A DNA stretch of 64,000 bases from Isoetes taiwanensis (GCA_021234155.1 JAJEKV010000005.1:6305216-6369215), one strand, 5' to 3'; positions 1-13,340 are shown, counted from the stretch's first letter. Translations and numbers: made by a program. The notes: generated from the sequence alone by a model not told the origin.

Positions 1-1141
1 GAAGGCATACATTGGGCAAGAAAGACACATCAGAAGGTACTCTATCTAAAGCTTGACTTTAAAAAGGCATATGACAGTGTGAGCTGGTCCTTTTTGGAAA
101 AGATGCTGCTTGCTTTCGGCTGTGGACAGGAATTTACTAACATTGTGACAAAATTGCTGAAATCATCGCGTGCTTCTGTGCTGCTTTTCGGGGAGACTTC
201 CCCTATCTTTGAAGTGAGCAGAGGCATTCGGCAAGGTTGCCCCTTGGCGCCTTTTCTTTTTGATATTGTCGCAGGCAGTATCTATGCCTGTGTGGTGGCT
301 GCAAGTAGAAACTGACAGAGGCTGCGTGCCACTTTTTTCGGTGGTGAATAAAAGAACACAAAACAGATGGATTGTGGCAGGTATCTCTTGCGTGGGAGAT
401 TGGTACCAAGGTGGTGTGCGACGTTCTTGGGAGTCATTTCAAAGCGAGTTTAAGGTGAAATCACGGGACAAACGAGTTTGGGAAATGGTATTGGCCAATA
501 TTCCAACCTATGCTTCTCCACAGGTAGGGGCTTTTTACCTACCTTGTGAAAACCTTGATAAAAAACATTTTGTGTCAAAGGCATACAAGATTCTGCATGT
601 GAACGAAGCGATGAATCTTCATCCCCAATGGGAGGTAACAGCAGAAGATGACCAACTCAATCAAATATGGAAATGGGTCTGGAAGAGCCACTTGCCACCA
701 AATGTATCCACACTACTATGGCAAATCTTGCATAGAGCAATCAGGGTCAACATATTAGTAAATAAGTTCAACTCTGATGTCTCACCAAGTTGCCCAATGT
801 GCGGCCTGGAAGCAGAGTGTTTCATGCACTGCACAGAACTCCATCCAGTATGGGAACAAGTGAAGGAAGTGTTCGGGACCTCTTTACCAGATAAAGAGCT
901 TTTGTTAGGTATGTATCCATCATCTTGGCCAACTGAAAAGAAAGTTGCTCTGAACTTATGTAAAGGATGGCTCCTATGGCTAATATGGAAGAGGCGGAGA
1001 AAGTTAGTGTTTTCCCAAGAGTATATTCATTTCAATAGCCTAGGGCCATCTTTAAAGCAGAAGATCCGCCAATATCTTATAGCATTTGAAGAAGAGGAGT
1101 GGGCTTCTCAAGTCCACGACTCTCTTTTATCGTTCCTGTAA
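1..1141 (+). mobile_element. LINE (non-LTR retrotransposon) remnant, internally deleted
   Basis: The frame open from base 1 to the stop near 315 carries reverse transcriptase motifs KLDFKKAYDSVSW and GIRQGCPLAPFLF, which are blocks before the catalytic YxDD motif. YxDD itself is missing: just after FLFDI the sequence jumps to a different frame (260-1141) that encodes the LINE C-terminal part. That part includes a zf-RVT-type region, with a WKSHLPPNVSTLLWQILHRA stretch followed by CPMCG and a downstream Cys/His pair. The jump looks like an internal deletion of the catalytic domain plus a frame change, so the copy is dead. The 5' part lies outside the window. No poly(A) or target duplication was identified at the 3' side, where two short tandem duplications follow. 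Confidence 0.85.
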
Positions 1142-1160
1142 AAGTTCCAAATCCACAGCT

Positions 1161-1284
1161 AAGTGATTATCCCTACACAAACAAACATGTTGTGTAGGTG
1201 TATGATACCACTTGGCATACGTAAGTGATTATCCCTACACAAACAAACATGTTGTGTAGGTGTATGATACCACTTGGCATACGT
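1161..1284. repeat. Tandem duplication, 62-bp unit x2
   Basis: A 62-base unit starting AAGTGATTATCCCTACACAA occurs twice head to tail (1161-1222 and 1223-1284) with essentially no differences. Each unit contains the small inverted repeat CCTACACAAACAAACATGTTGTGTAGG. It sits just downstream of the LINE remnant and shows no coding capacity. Confidence 0.95.
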
Positions 1285-1374
1285 ATGTAATTGATGAAAG
1301 CTTGAAAAAGGCTAGCTACTATGTCCTCAATGCTTTAATCCTTCTAAAGATCCTGTCTGTAGCCATTTACCAAA

Positions 1375-1440
1375 GCTTGAAGCAATATTTAGAGATTGCA
1401 AAGATAGGCTTGAAGCAATATTTAGAGATTGCAAAGATAG
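1375..1440. repeat. Tandem duplication, 33-bp unit x2
   Basis: The 33-base unit GCTTGAAGCAATATTTAGAG... is present twice in direct succession (1375-1407, 1408-1440), apparently identical. The unit length is a multiple of three, but no real gene was recognised around it. Confidence 0.95.
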
Positions 1441-2249
1441 GTTGCATATCGCCATGGTAGAAAGCATAGCAAGAAACAAAGGATTATTGGCGCCTCTGCA
1501 AATAGCAAAGAAAAGTTTACAGCACAAAAAATTGGCCACAAAGAAAAAAGACAATAATTTTAAGCAAATGGTTATTTCGTTCGAATAAATATGAATATTC
1601 TCTTTCCATTCTATTTGATGGGAATTTTGTCTAGCAATGGTCTATTGATTTCTTGTTGTTAACTTCAGAACCTACAAAAGAATACGTTGAACATAGAATC
1701 TAATTCTTTTACACATCAGGCTTACTATTACATCACGTTTAACTTTAGAACCTGCAGTGAAGACAAAACAGCCCTACTCCCATTTCAGTAACATCTGAGT
1801 AGGCTGTTGATCCACAAAGATCAACATTATTTGGATAATCTACTTCCAGATATGACTACTCAGGTTCCTCAAAAATCACCTGCCCTATATCGATGATTGT
1901 GTCCAGGCCATTTGTACAGGCTAATACATATAATTTAACGACGTCCAAACAGCCCAAGATGTATTAAAAGTTTGTCTCACTTGTTGGAACTAGTTCATCA
2001 CGTCTGCTGGCACTGCCGAAGTTCCAAGAGCAAGATGTATATTAATTTTTGTCTCCTCAGAAGACAATGCCAATGCCACTGTACACAATCAAAAGATATC
2101 TTCTGGAACCTCCCAACTTTTAATTTTGTTCCACATGGTAATCGAAGTTCATTCGCAGATTTTTAGCATATCACTCATTCCAGAAAGCTAAATTAGAACA
2201 TCGGGTGCAGCTTTGAAACCTCTGAATGTTAAATATATACCTGCAGCAA

Positions 2250-2337
2250 CTGGAAAAAAAGATCAACTTGTGAATCCATAATTCAACACAAAGAAAGATG
2301 GGTGAAGAAAGAAAGAAAATATTGCCGCTGTGCTTAC
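2250..2337 (-). other. Probable 3'-UTR intron of the VAL gene
   Basis: On the minus strand, 34 nt after the VAL stop codon, there is a strong donor (TTTTTGAG|GTAAGC, donor at 2337). It is followed by a pyrimidine-rich acceptor (TTTTTTTCCAG at 2250, with an alternative CTGCAG at 2241). The stop-to-junction distance is below the usual 50-55 nt that triggers nonsense-mediated decay. Inferred from splice signals only. Confidence 0.45.
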
Positions 2338-2371
2338 CTCAAAAATGATATCTTAGACACGTTATCCTGCA

Positions 2372-5300
2372 CTACGAGACCTCCTCCTGAGAAGGATCTT
2401 GACTCTGCAATGCAGCTTGACTGCTGCTTTGTTGATCGTTCCTTTTTTCTGGTCGTGAACTATTTACCACAGGTAATCCAGTAGACAGATTAGGTAGAAG
2501 GCTTGTCATTCCCTGCTGCTTCAAGTACATATCAAGTGGTAAGCTTGCATCCTTCAGAAGCCTCATCATGCTTATTCTAACAGCTCCCTCTTCTCGATCA
2601 GGCTGGCTGTTAAGGTCAATCTGACCCTTGGTCATTGAACTTTCTTCCATGCCGGAGCTGATTCCAGTGTACGGGAAACCAGAAACTAAAAACTTATTGC
2701 TAAGTGTCTCCCGAAAAGGTCCTCCTTGTGACTTCCCATTATCCGTTATTGAGTTCCCATAACTTGGCCATTTCGAACCACTGGTAACTTCACCATCATC
2801 TTTCTCCCACCCACGCTTTTTGCGAGCAGTTTCTGCTTCCCTTTCAGATTGCCGCTTCTTACGGCGCATCATGAGCGTCTTGAACCTTCTTTTCACTGTC
2901 ATACAGACGTTGCAAATGCAGTTTGGCTTATGTTTTGGTCCTTTTCCACTAGGTGGCTGTATGCAAACAATACACGTGCATCCTGGCCTATGCCGTGGGT
3001 GTTTAGTTGTAGGAGCTGGTGGAGGTGGAGAAGCTGTTGCATTTTCCCCAAATGCTGCAGCATTTGCCAAGGCATCTAAACCTGAAGAACTTTCCATTGC
3101 TGGCTGGCCTTCCACACTCTCTTGCTTAGGCAGCTCTGCATAGAGACATGTAGACATGTACACGAGCTAAGATTATAACATATATAATGAAAAAAATCAA
3201 CAACTTCGTTTACCTGATGGGAAACTGTGTAGTTGGTCGACATCCTCAATCCCAAATTCTCTTAGTGCATTGCAAGAAGCCCTATCCAAAAAAGCTGTCA
3301 CTATTTATTGATCCCATTCACCTAATATACACATTAACATTTATTCAAACACATTACATGAACATTCATATCACACACCTTGTGGGGTTCCATATATTAT
3401 CTGAACAAACCCAGCGAGTATGCAAAAATACATCTACTGGCACTTTACGCCAAGCTAAACAATCATCGCATTGCACCCACTGGTCCTGGTCACTGCAACA
3501 TGCAAGCAAAAGTTTAATCCCAAAGGTACCACTGCTTAAGCAAAAGAAACTACATACTTCTGCCACTTGAGAAATAATGAAACTATATTACTTCTATGCC
3601 ATTGTGCACATTCATGGTCTACTGATAGGGAGCACAAGATCTCTCTATTTTTGCAACATAAAGCTTCCCCTGATTCTTACAGCACTCTATTTTTAATTTA
3701 TGGCGTACTGAAAGATCACTGAAGAAACCTCTTTACCCTGATGCTCTTGTGGTCATGTAGGTCTTCTTTGCAAGAACAGGAGGTTCCTGTACCATAAAAG
3801 TAAGTGTTTGTGCTGATCAATGATCAATGATATAACTAGTTATAACGGAATGAATTTCGCTTTACCTCGTACTCTTCAAATTGGTGGCCATCAACTACTA
3901 CAAATGTGGGATTGACCCCAGGTGCTGGTCTTAGTAGTTCTTGAGCTTCCTCCCAAGTTGCCTTAAGCTCTAGGGCATCTTCGTTATCCAGCCGGAGCCT
4001 CTTGCTTTTTGCACCAAGCGGCCGGCCCTTCTTTTTATCTGCTAACCACATTGCATGAAACATTGAGCCGTCTTTTGTTTTTTCTATTGCTTTCTCAGAC
4101 TTCCAGTCATATCCAGAATCAGATGGAGCGGAAAGGCTGCCAACTTGGCTGTCTTTAGGTGCATGAACTTGCACCCCACTGTCACCGTTTGATGGGAGTG
4201 TTGGAGCACTACTGCTATTAGGAGGTTGTGCCTCCTGCAAAAGGATAACTAAAATAAATATGTTTGTATAACTTTTGAAATAACAATGTAAGGTCCATAA
4301 AAGATGGAACTTCGCAAGATCTTGGTATTGCTATAACTTCTATTTATTGTGGGACCAAATAAGAAACTATAGACAGACCTGTTTACATCTTTTGGCATTA
4401 ATGATATGCATATGTGCATCACCATGCTCAAAGATAGCTTGCAGGAATAAATGGCGAAGGAATGGGATAAGATACATGGTAAGGCCATAGTATGTTGATA
4501 ATTATAACCATTTAGTCCAGTAATCTTCTATTTAAGACATAAATGTATGCAAAGAACAATGTGGACCGTTGTTGATTTTATGGTCGGATTTCATGACCAA
4601 AAAGCATGACTAACCGGCAACGTTGAGGATGCTGCTCTTCTAAAGCCCATAATTAATTTACCGACGGGATCCAACCTGCTGAATGTAACTGCAAAGAGAA
4701 AGAACATAAGTAAATAAAAGCAGTATGGTTATCCTAAATATGCTTGGACAAAAAACAAGTGCACAAAATGACATAATGGCTGGAAAAAGTATTTTACTGA
4801 TCTATAGGGAATCTGCTCACATACCAGTATCACCAGCCTGAAGCCTCATTGATTGAATGCAAGGTGTTACTCCTTCCAGAACATACATTCTACTGTTGTT
4901 ATTCGGCCAATAACGGAACTGGAACTGCCACTCTTTTCCAGTGACATCACTGATTTTCAAAGGAAGACCTTCAGGCGCTGATATAGGTGGAAAGTATGCC
5001 TGCATAATAACCACATTATAAGTAAATGAATGTCTATAAGCCTGGATAAAGCAAAGTAGGAGATATTTACCTCAGCACATGCTTTGGGAAGGACTAGACG
5101 ACCGATGCGACCAGCATCACTTGCACTCAACATTTTTTCAAACAAAGGTATAATTATTGAATTTGAGCTGCGAAGAGTTAAGACTTAACTTTTACCAGTG
5201 ACAAAATTAAAACTGGAAAATGACAGCCACTGTAGAGAAATTTGCATCTTACACAGCTTAATTACCTACTACATCATTTTAATACTTATACAGGCAAAGG

Positions 5301-7951
5301 CTGCCTACAAAAAGAACAAGAAATGCATGGATACTCTCCAGATGTTATTTGCTTGATTTCTTGGTCAGTTATGCGCGGCCAGTAGCGTGGTAATAACTGA
5401 TTGCGGCCTCTACCTTCAGCTGGAGGACGGGCTACTCTTAACCCCCCATGAGGTTCTCCACCAGCTTCGGATTTTGTAGTTTCAGAACGAGAATTAACTG
5501 GTTGAGGAGGGCGAGGCAAAATTTGCCTATGCCTGTAGGGCCTATTGGGAGGCAAAGCATACCGTCCCATATCACCACCAAGTCCTGAAGAACCTGCAGC
5601 CAGCATTGCAGTGCCTGATGGCATATCACCAGCAGCTTCCTTTTTAGCTGGAATACCTAATGACATATTCAAGCATGGGGACCCATCTGCGAGATTCCTA
5701 CCAGATATCCCTCCTATCAAGGATTTCAGATTGCCAAAGTTTTCTGAATCTTTAGTCGCGTATGCGGAGGGGTCCGATGCCATCATAAATCTTGCATAGT
5801 CTGGCACGCCATTCTCTGGAAACATGTCCTTTTGAATTGCCTCTCTATTAAATAAACCATGACCCCTGTCAATATCCTTCCTCTCTTGAAGGCTACCAGA
5901 CTTCATATCCTCATGATCATCATCTTCCCCATGCATGCTGCCCAATTCACATGAATTGCTTTCACCTAAGTCTGTAGACCCATGTTTCAAAGTGAGCCTT
6001 TGGTTAGCATCAGTTGCGCTCATATTTTCATGCACAAATTCATTTTTTATGCCATTTGCCAGTTCTGGGGCATGTTCCTCAAATCGTACTGCAAAGTGGT
6101 TGATGGGCGCCCAGTCATGGGCATCTGCATTTCCAGCTTTAGCATCCAGACGGTAGATCCCTGTAATTCCTGCCTCCGGAGCAATGACAGTTGGCAGGCT
6201 GCTCTCAGCATGCTTTGAATGCTCCCAAAACTGCATTAATTCATGAAGAATGCAAATTGTTATTCGTTTAATAAATAACTACACAAAGTGAATAAGGTAT
6301 CATGTAACTATAAAATAAGAACCAACAAATTGCACAATCCCAAAGGTCAGTTTTATGCTCTTTGTAACCACCCCGGGATAAATAGCTAACAAGGAGTATA
6401 ACCTACAATCTCACCAAACAACTTTGCACCCTGCATCCCTCGCCAGCTTAGCATAGTTAATAAAACTTAAGATCATGCACTGTCTCATCCTTCCAGTACA
6501 TATGAGTCGTCCTTGGATTTCTCACATTTCATATTTCCTTCAATCTGCTGTTCATAATAGCCTTCCTGGCAGTAAGCATACATCATAGCCAGGCGGGAAC
6601 CCATGCTACGAATTTTTGGACATGCAGTTGAGCTGAATACTAGCACTTTTTATTACCGCATTTGACAACACAGAATTCATGCATAATAATCCACTGAGCT
6701 TTCCCTGAATCTGAAAGCTATACTTAGTAAGTTCCTATGCTAAAGCTCAATTCAATCACGTCCTCTGTGTCTACCCATTCTGCCATAATATAACTTCAGA
6801 AACTAATGAAGAACATATGAAATAAAATCACATGCTCATGAGAGCTTGATGATTACGCCTAAGGGAACAAACTAGTCAGGTCTTATAAAATGTAGGTCGA
6901 TGGTTTCATCTGGCTTAGTATATTCATGTTCCCAGTATATGTTTGTTAACATGTTCTAGTACAGATGCATCTGCATAATATTGAACATCTGGAGTTTTGA
7001 ATGCTAATTGATGAGTATAAAGTCAAAAAACGAGGGTAACATACCGGTTCTTCTCTCTTGTTGCAGCTACTGCATTCCACTCCCCCTGTATCTAGGAGAA
7101 TAAAAGCATTGACTGATGCGATACAACCACAATGTACCCTCTGAAACACATGACAGTACATAACTCAGTATAGCATCAACTGAAATTATAAAAGAAAAAG
7201 AAGTACAGACAATAAACGCATGGCATTGTCTTATTTAACCACCTTCAAGGAAACTTTTACCTTTCTGCATGAATTACAAGTCCTCCAGCCAGTGTCATCA
7301 GCATGAAATGTTTCACAAAACCGTGATTGCTCGAATGCTAGACTGTATGTTCCAAAAGCAAAGCAATTCTCAATTTCCGTCAACCATTCCAAAACAAAAT
7401 ACAAATTACAAAGATCAGATGTATGACTACTTCTAAATGAAGCAGCAAATGTCAAAAACATAAGAAAAATCTCCTGTGCACTGCTGATTAACTAAGAATA
7501 CAAAGAGTACAAGACTAAATTGAGAAGCAGCAATGCACTTGTGTATTGTTTCCTAGTATTACACAGTGAGTGAAGTGCTTACTGTAGGCTACAGTGAGGG
7601 GCCAAAAAAGGAAGCAATTTGCAGACATCATGAAGCGTTTGAACTGCTGATGCATTGATTGAAAAAACAGGAGTCTCATTTGCATGGAGCGTTTGCATGG
7701 CAAAGTGTGCACCCAAAGACAAGGTAGGTATAGATAAAGTACAGAGAATGCCAATCTCGAGTTTACAAACAATAAACAGAGCTTCTGCTTCATGCAACTC
7801 TAGAAAAGCAAAAGGGAAGAAAACGGTACCCGCAATTCTCACAGAGGTCTGCAAATTGGCCATTGCGCAACCTCCATCCTCGTTTCCACGAGCTGCTGGT
7901 AGAGGTACCACAGCGAGCATTTACACAAATTATCTGTTCGGCGTACTCCAT
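2372..7951 (-). CDS. VAL: VAL/HSI2-type B3-domain transcriptional repressor (12 exons, 973 aa)
   Basis: Nuclear DNA-binding repressor of the VAL/HSI2 family, which binds RY elements through B3 and recruits Polycomb and deacetylase activity to seed-maturation loci (family knowledge). Exons, all joined in phase at GT..AG introns: 7951-7830, 7342-7261, 7140-7045, 6230-5335, 5167-5071, 4999-4825, 4688-4615, 4234-3866, 3786-3737, 3492-3377, 3294-3214, 3135-2372. They sum to 2922 nt including a TAG stop. Seen in order: an N-terminal Cys-rich PHD-like domain (about residues 9-100, starting near ICVNARCGT); GRGR before B3; B3 (about 403-512, [36 protein letters not shown]); CW zinc finger (about 656-691, [17 protein letters not shown]); a Cys-rich element (772-797, CTCIVC and CICNVC); a basic stretch ([13 protein letters not shown]); and an EAR-type DLNSQP (893-898). 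The first ATG opens directly on the conserved N-terminus. The residue after the last CW tryptophan block reads Ser rather than the usual Cys. Otherwise it looks intact. Confidence 0.93.
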
Positions 7952-9412
7952 GGCCGTCGAGAGGTATTTTCAAGGCCGAAGCTTGGGCCACAAGTCAGCT
8001 ACGTCGAGCCCTAGCTTTGAAACTGGCAATCGAAACAACAAAGGCAAAGGCATAATCAGTGTACTGTGTACAGTGCAGATAACCAGTTTGCAGGGGCACG
8101 CATCCCTGCCGTGCCTTGAAAGAGATGACAGCAAAAACTGTTGTGCCGAGAACCCATCATACAACTTGGGCTATGGAAGCCACCATAGCCATCACCTTGA
8201 GACCACTTTTTCCCTTGAGAAAAACACGTGTATTGACCATACAGGGGACCATGATCATGGAATAAAAAACCCAACAACGCCTCATCAAAGCATTGCAGCG
8301 TTTCCCTCTGATTACTGGACTGTTTCTCCACAAACTGTAGAGCGCAAGGCAGGGATCCAACAAAAGACCCTCTTCTTCAATCAATGAAGAATAAACAAGG
8401 CCCTATCATCGTGGGCTAGCACAAATTGACGCTGACGGACCGACCAAACAGCTACCCACTTCGGCAATGTTGTGCTACGTGGTAGAAACAGGGAAAAAAA
8501 AAAGCCCAGAAATGATTTTTTTTTCTGAATATACTCTTCAACAGTTCCCACTGCAGGGAAAGACCTTTCCACGCCGGCATACTTGGCTATGGATGGCGAG
8601 TGAATGAGTGGCTTTGCTCATAAAGCACTCAAAAAGTGGAGGGGTCCCGGCATATAGTCTTAAGTAAGTAAATTAGTAAAACAGAAAGCCTGTAAGTAAG
8701 CTGTAATATTTTATTTGTCTATTCATATACTTACTTCCCAGCAGGCACCGTCCTCTGCCTGACACTTCTCGTCTTGTTTAATCTGTTTCTACTCCTTTCT
8801 GGGCGTACGGTTGCGAAGGGCACTGTTTTTGCTATTTTTGATACAGCAGAGATTAAACCCACGACCTCGGATTTAGGGAACTGCATCAGAGTTGGGTAAT
8901 GAGAGTGTATTTTTAACTAGCGGTGAAAAATCAGGATGAAGAGGATCAAGACGAAATCCTCGTTTTAGGGGATTTTGACACAGAATTTGCGAATTTGTGG
9001 CAGAATGAGAAGGACCCACGTATGAGCTGAAACAGCATGTGAGCAGTAGAGATTTGAGCTATGGAAGTGCGGAGAACAGAGATTCAAAGAAAAAGGGGGT
9101 CCAATTGGGACGGAATACCCTTTTTTTTGTTCAACGCCGTTTTGGACTAAACGCAGATTAGGGCTGAAAAGAAGCTTTTGTTCAGGCCGGAATGAAAGGA
9201 CCGGATCGGTCCAGCTGCTCCATGTTTTGCTCTTCGTTTTTTTCGTGCAGATCGGGTCCTGCTAGATCGTGCATGCATGCAGGAAGAAGGCCAAGCACTT
9301 TTGCCTGGCCTTTCGGGGCCGGAAAGGCGAGCTGCCGCCCTGATTTTCCGCCTTAGAATTGGGGAAGCCTTGGCGGCAACGTAACGTTCTAATGCATGCA
9401 TGTGCATGGCCC

Positions 9413-9460
9413 CGTCATGGCCATGGCCATGGCCATGGGTGGGCCATTTTGGCCATGGCC
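9413..9460. repeat. GCCATG simple repeat with palindromic character
   Basis: Short run of GGCCATGGCCATGGCCATGG type followed by GGGTGGGCCATTTTGGCCATGGCC. It is self-complementary throughout and has no coding context. Confidence 0.8.
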
Positions 9461-10570
9461 CACATATTATATTTAGAACGTGCTTGATCGTGCATGGGGT
9501 TGGCTGTTACGTGATTAGGTTCTTGCAGAATTTGTTCTCCTAGGACGTGTTCTTATTCCCTAAGCCCCATGTTTTCTTTTTCCTCCTTGGAAGCACCTTA
9601 CCAGTGCGACACACCCCGCATGGTGAGACTTGCGCTCACGCACGGTGGAATCATGCTAAGCCGTGCTTAGCATGATTTCACACTAATATAATCCTATTCC
9701 ATTAATTTAATGATGATTGTGTCGTCTTTTACCCTTGTATTCCTTGGCATGATTCTATCACTAATACAATCCTTGTATCCTATAGAATTGTCATTTTTTT
9801 TATATTTCTTAATTAATTAGCATGACTATACCACTAATATAATCTTGTGGAACATGGCTTACGTCTCCCACTTTCTATCCCACCTTCATACCTTACTAAG
9901 CATCTTAACTTAACTCAGCTTCCCATTGCATTACTTGCTTTGCCAAGTCAAATTATTCCTCGTGCTTTGGCCTTTGTCTAGCCTATCTCTCATTTGCTTG
10001 TTACCTACTTTCAATGCTAATTTAGGGTTGGTAGGAAGTGAAAGATACATCATGGTGAAATTGAGAAAGTAAGAACAATCTACCAACCTTTAGATGTAAA
10101 AAGTGCGTAGGCCTTGGTTGGCCACTAGAAACAATGGACATGTGTCAAAAAGAACTAGCAGCTATATTTTGATTACTTGTTGAGATCTTCATGCAGGATT
10201 TTACTACGTCATCTTTGATTGCCATGCAGTGAGATTTCTTTTACATAATGCCAACGACTCAATGCTAGGGATTTTATGAGGTCTTAACACATAGTCTTTC
10301 GCTGTTAGGGATTATATTAGGTCTTCATGGCTTTGCCAACACACAATCTGCATGATTCCCTTTGGAATCCACAACGTGTTGTCTGATTATAAAGTTTACT
10401 TCTGCCTTTGTATTTACAGGTCATGTTGTTAATCATGCATAAAATGTACCAACATGATATTCTCTAAACTGCCATTTAGAGATAAACAAGAAAGGAGAAA
10501 AAATAGTAAGATATTAAAGTAGTTTATGTCAATAAAAAGGTGAGCCTAATCTTGTTAGCACAAAACAGAG

Positions 10571-10600
10571 AATAGAATAGAATAGAATAGAATAGAATAG
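10571..10600. repeat. (AATAG)6 microsatellite
   Basis: Six uninterrupted copies of AATAG, with a partial GAG on each side. Confidence 0.97.
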
Positions 10601-10788
10601 AGTTTTTATCATCCACGAAGACCAGTTAGCCTATGGAACCCAAAAATGAGGAGCAGCAAGCGTATTGCTGTCCAGGTTAAAAGACCCCCTATCCCGAATG
10701 GTTTTTGGGGGAAAAATTGTGACAGGAATAGGATTGTTGTCACACTATACAAACATCTTTCACATGGGAAAAGAAATATGTACACGTA

Positions 10789-11046
10789 TCAGGCAAGTGC
10801 CCGAGGACTGAGCTGATCCCGGCGATCCATGACCTCTTGAAGGTATGATCCCAACATCCGTACGGACGTTGTGCTCAACATCTCATGCAGGGGCTGGTCA
10901 GGACAGACCAGCTCAGCATAGCACATCCGAATGTCATCATATGTAGACAGCTCTGAGAGGTGTGGCATTCGTCTTCCACAGCTCCAACTTGGCAGCGTTG
11001 ACAAAGCCCCTCCTGACAGGGCTCCCCAATCCATCTCCTCGTTCTG
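10789..11046 (-). CDS. Possible terminal exon of an unrecognised gene
   Basis: On the minus strand a good acceptor (CTCTGGTCTTCCAG at about 11047) opens a frame of about 86 codons to a stop at 10789. It starts NEEMDWGALSGGAL and ends DRRDQLSPRALA. The composition is protein-like (mixed, with Cys and Trp) but I do not recognise a family. No upstream exon could be tied to it. It may be a captured or degenerate exon. Confidence 0.3.
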   Translation of the reverse strand, partial: QNEEMDWGALSGGALSTLPSWSCGRRMPHLSELSTYDDIRMCYAELVCPDQPLHEMLSTTSVRMLGSYLQEVMDRRDQLSPRALA

Positions 11047-11370
11047 GAAGACCAGAGGAGTACAGATAGAAATTTATTTATGATCAAAATCTTCATCTCC
11101 ATTCTTGAAGATGATCTCCTACTTGAAATATTCTTGGAGATACAAACATCTACTATGCTTGCTTTCAGATTTCCATCTCTGATGGTAACAAGATAAGCCA
11201 ATTATTATCCTGATTTCTAGGTTTAGGGTCTCTAAGCTCTAAAACCACAAAATTTTGTTCTAATTTATTCCTTCCTCTGTGTTGCAAGGTCTGGCAGTAG
11301 AGCCGCGTGATGTCTACTGGTATGATGCTTTTTCGTTTCAGTTCTATTTTCTGTTTAAGTTTGTTTTAGG

Positions 11371-11627
11371 TATGATCTGGATACCTTCATGCATATGTGG
11401 GGTATGCATATTCAGTTCTGCTCATTAAAGTAGTGTTGTTGCAATTACAACATTGAGTGCAAGCAATGTCATTATGCTTTTCCATTTTAGTTATTTTTTA
11501 TGATTATTTAGGACTGTTTTTATGATCCGAACACCTTCATGCATATGCGAGGTATGCATGTTCAGTTCTGCTCATTTAAAGTGTTGTTATTGCAATTACA
11601 AAATTGAGTGCAAGCAATGTCATTATG
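11371..11627. repeat. Diverged direct duplication, about 107-bp unit
   Basis: 11371-11478 and 11521-11627 share a common frame of sequence (TATGATC..ACCTTCATGCATATG...TTCAGTTCTGCTCAT...GAGTGCAAGCAATGTCATTATGC) with scattered substitutions. They are separated by about 42 bases. Old local duplication. Confidence 0.85.
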
Positions 11628-11689
11628 CATGTGCATGCACTCTTACATTCTCAAAAGTTCCAAAAAATGAGTAAATTCTTGACATGAAG

Positions 11690-12830
11690 CTTCTATCTTG
11701 CGATTCTTATGTGTTGAGTTTGACATTTTATTTAGGATATTGCTGATGCTATCTCAACCTGTTCAGGATAAGCTGGAAACAACAATTTTTCTACAAGGTA
11801 AGTTGCTTTTGATGGACAATGGGATGGTATCGCCCCTATTGTTTAAGATTTGCTTAGCATTCAAATGCATACATTTTTAACCTGTTTCTAAGTAACTATT
11901 GAGATTCTGCATTTCTTTGGACTCTATGTTACCTCATCAAGTTTCTTGAATTTTCAACTGATTTCTATATTATTATATTCCCTACTACCATAAATTTTTC
12001 ATTTTCTCATTATATGTCATCTGTTCAACTATAACTTGGAATATGAAGAATATCTCAGATAGACTAACATTCAGAGCATCTATCAATATGAATCCATGTG
12101 GTCATGTGCAATGGTTCCAGTTCTTTCAAATGGCATTATCATTGCAGGCCCTGCTTGGCTATGGTCTTATAAGCTCGAAACGATGGAGCATGTCCTTCAC
12201 TTTGAGTTGCTATGTCTGATTGGGGGAATGCATGTATGTTGATTCTTGATGCTGCCATGTTTGTCTACATTTTAAAGGGTTGTGCAATACCATTTTCAGG
12301 TTATGCAGACCATGAATTAGCTGGAGTGCTAAAATAATTGCAGCAATACGACATAATGACTTCTCTTCAAGTGCTCTTACATTTGAGGTAAATTTGCAAG
12401 GCATATGTTCTTCAGCATTCTACTGATTTAAGTTTGGATTAACCTAAACCATTGCATCAGGCATGGTTGCATTTCTAATTCCCATCTTTGTTTTTTGAGC
12501 TGCGAAAGTCTGGCAGTTCATTTTTGGGGAATCCAAGAACAAATTTTAACACAAAGAATTGCCTGCCTTATCCGATCTGTCAGTAGGACTGCAATTTCGT
12601 TACTCAACGAGATAGTTTTGATCCTTATTCCCCTTTGTGGCGCACAATCTTCCACTGTTGTCTGCACCCATGAACTAGCTTTGTCACTTCTGCAACACAG
12701 CTGGGTGTTCAAGTTGTTTGCATCAGAACAGCTTTATCGACACAGTCTTCTTCATATAAGCTTCAATCCTAAGCTCGAATTTTTGCAACACTGTAGAGCT
12801 CAAAGTACGAAGTGATGTCAGAGCAGCTAT
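11690..12830 (+). other. Exon-like fragments in a gene-free region
   Basis: Several short stretches look like exons flanked by splice signals. One near 11735-11797 ends ..CTACAAG|GTAAGT and reads LLMLSQPVQDKLETTIFLQG. Another follows TTGCAG at about 12149. One near 12300-12390 ends GAG|GTAAAT but contains an in-frame stop. I could not join them into one protein or recognise a family. They may be relics of a captured or decayed gene. Confidence 0.25.
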
Positions 12831-12860
12831 TAAAATCTATAGCTAATCACGTAATTTCAC

Positions 12861-13340
12861 ATTCAAAATGTAGCTGATGTGGATAAACATGGTAATATGA
12901 AAGAGAATGGCACGCTTCTGTCACTATAGATATTTTCATTCAATTCATTGTTGTTACCCTATGTTAAATTGAGCCATGTTCATAGGTTACATATACATGA
13001 AATGAGCCACTTGCATAGATTACATATGCATGAAAAACCAAGGATGAAAGTGGTATGCTTGATGATGCCCAAAAATGCCGGTTTGCATCAAAAATGCTGA
13101 GTTTGTAGGACAAACGTGGTAACAGGAAACAGAATTGCACGCTGCTGTCACGATAGGTATTTTTCATTCAGTTCATTGTTGTGACCATGATTCAACACGA
13201 GCGCTGAGTTGTCTATAGATGTGGATAAACATGGTAACAAAAAATAGAATGGTACATTAAAGTCACTATGGATACTTTCATTCAGCTCATTGTGGTGACT
13301 CTTATGTTAAACTCTAACCCTGTGCATAGATAAATATGCA
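12861..13340. repeat. Three diverged copies of a local repeat
   Basis: Three stretches (near 12878-12970, 13105-13200, 13215-13310) share ATAAACATGGTAA..., then GAATGGCAC, then TCACTATAGATATTTTCATTCA.TTCATTGTTGTGAC. The copies differ at many positions. Their average spacing is uneven. Confidence 0.8.

Larger units (their letters stand above)
7952..10788. other. VAL upstream region and gene-free stretch
   Basis: Upstream flank of the VAL gene. It should hold the promoter and any 5'-UTR exon, but I cannot place a TATA box or start site. Open frames here are short and show no family resemblance. It contains a CCATGG-type simple stretch near 9413-9460 and, further along, AT-rich sequence without structure I can name. 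Confidence 0.5.

Noticed and set aside
7579-7920. 113-codon minus-strand frame at the VAL 5' end as the start of the protein
   Set aside because: A different frame in the same exon gives the conserved VAL N-terminus and splices in phase; this frame runs into the intron.
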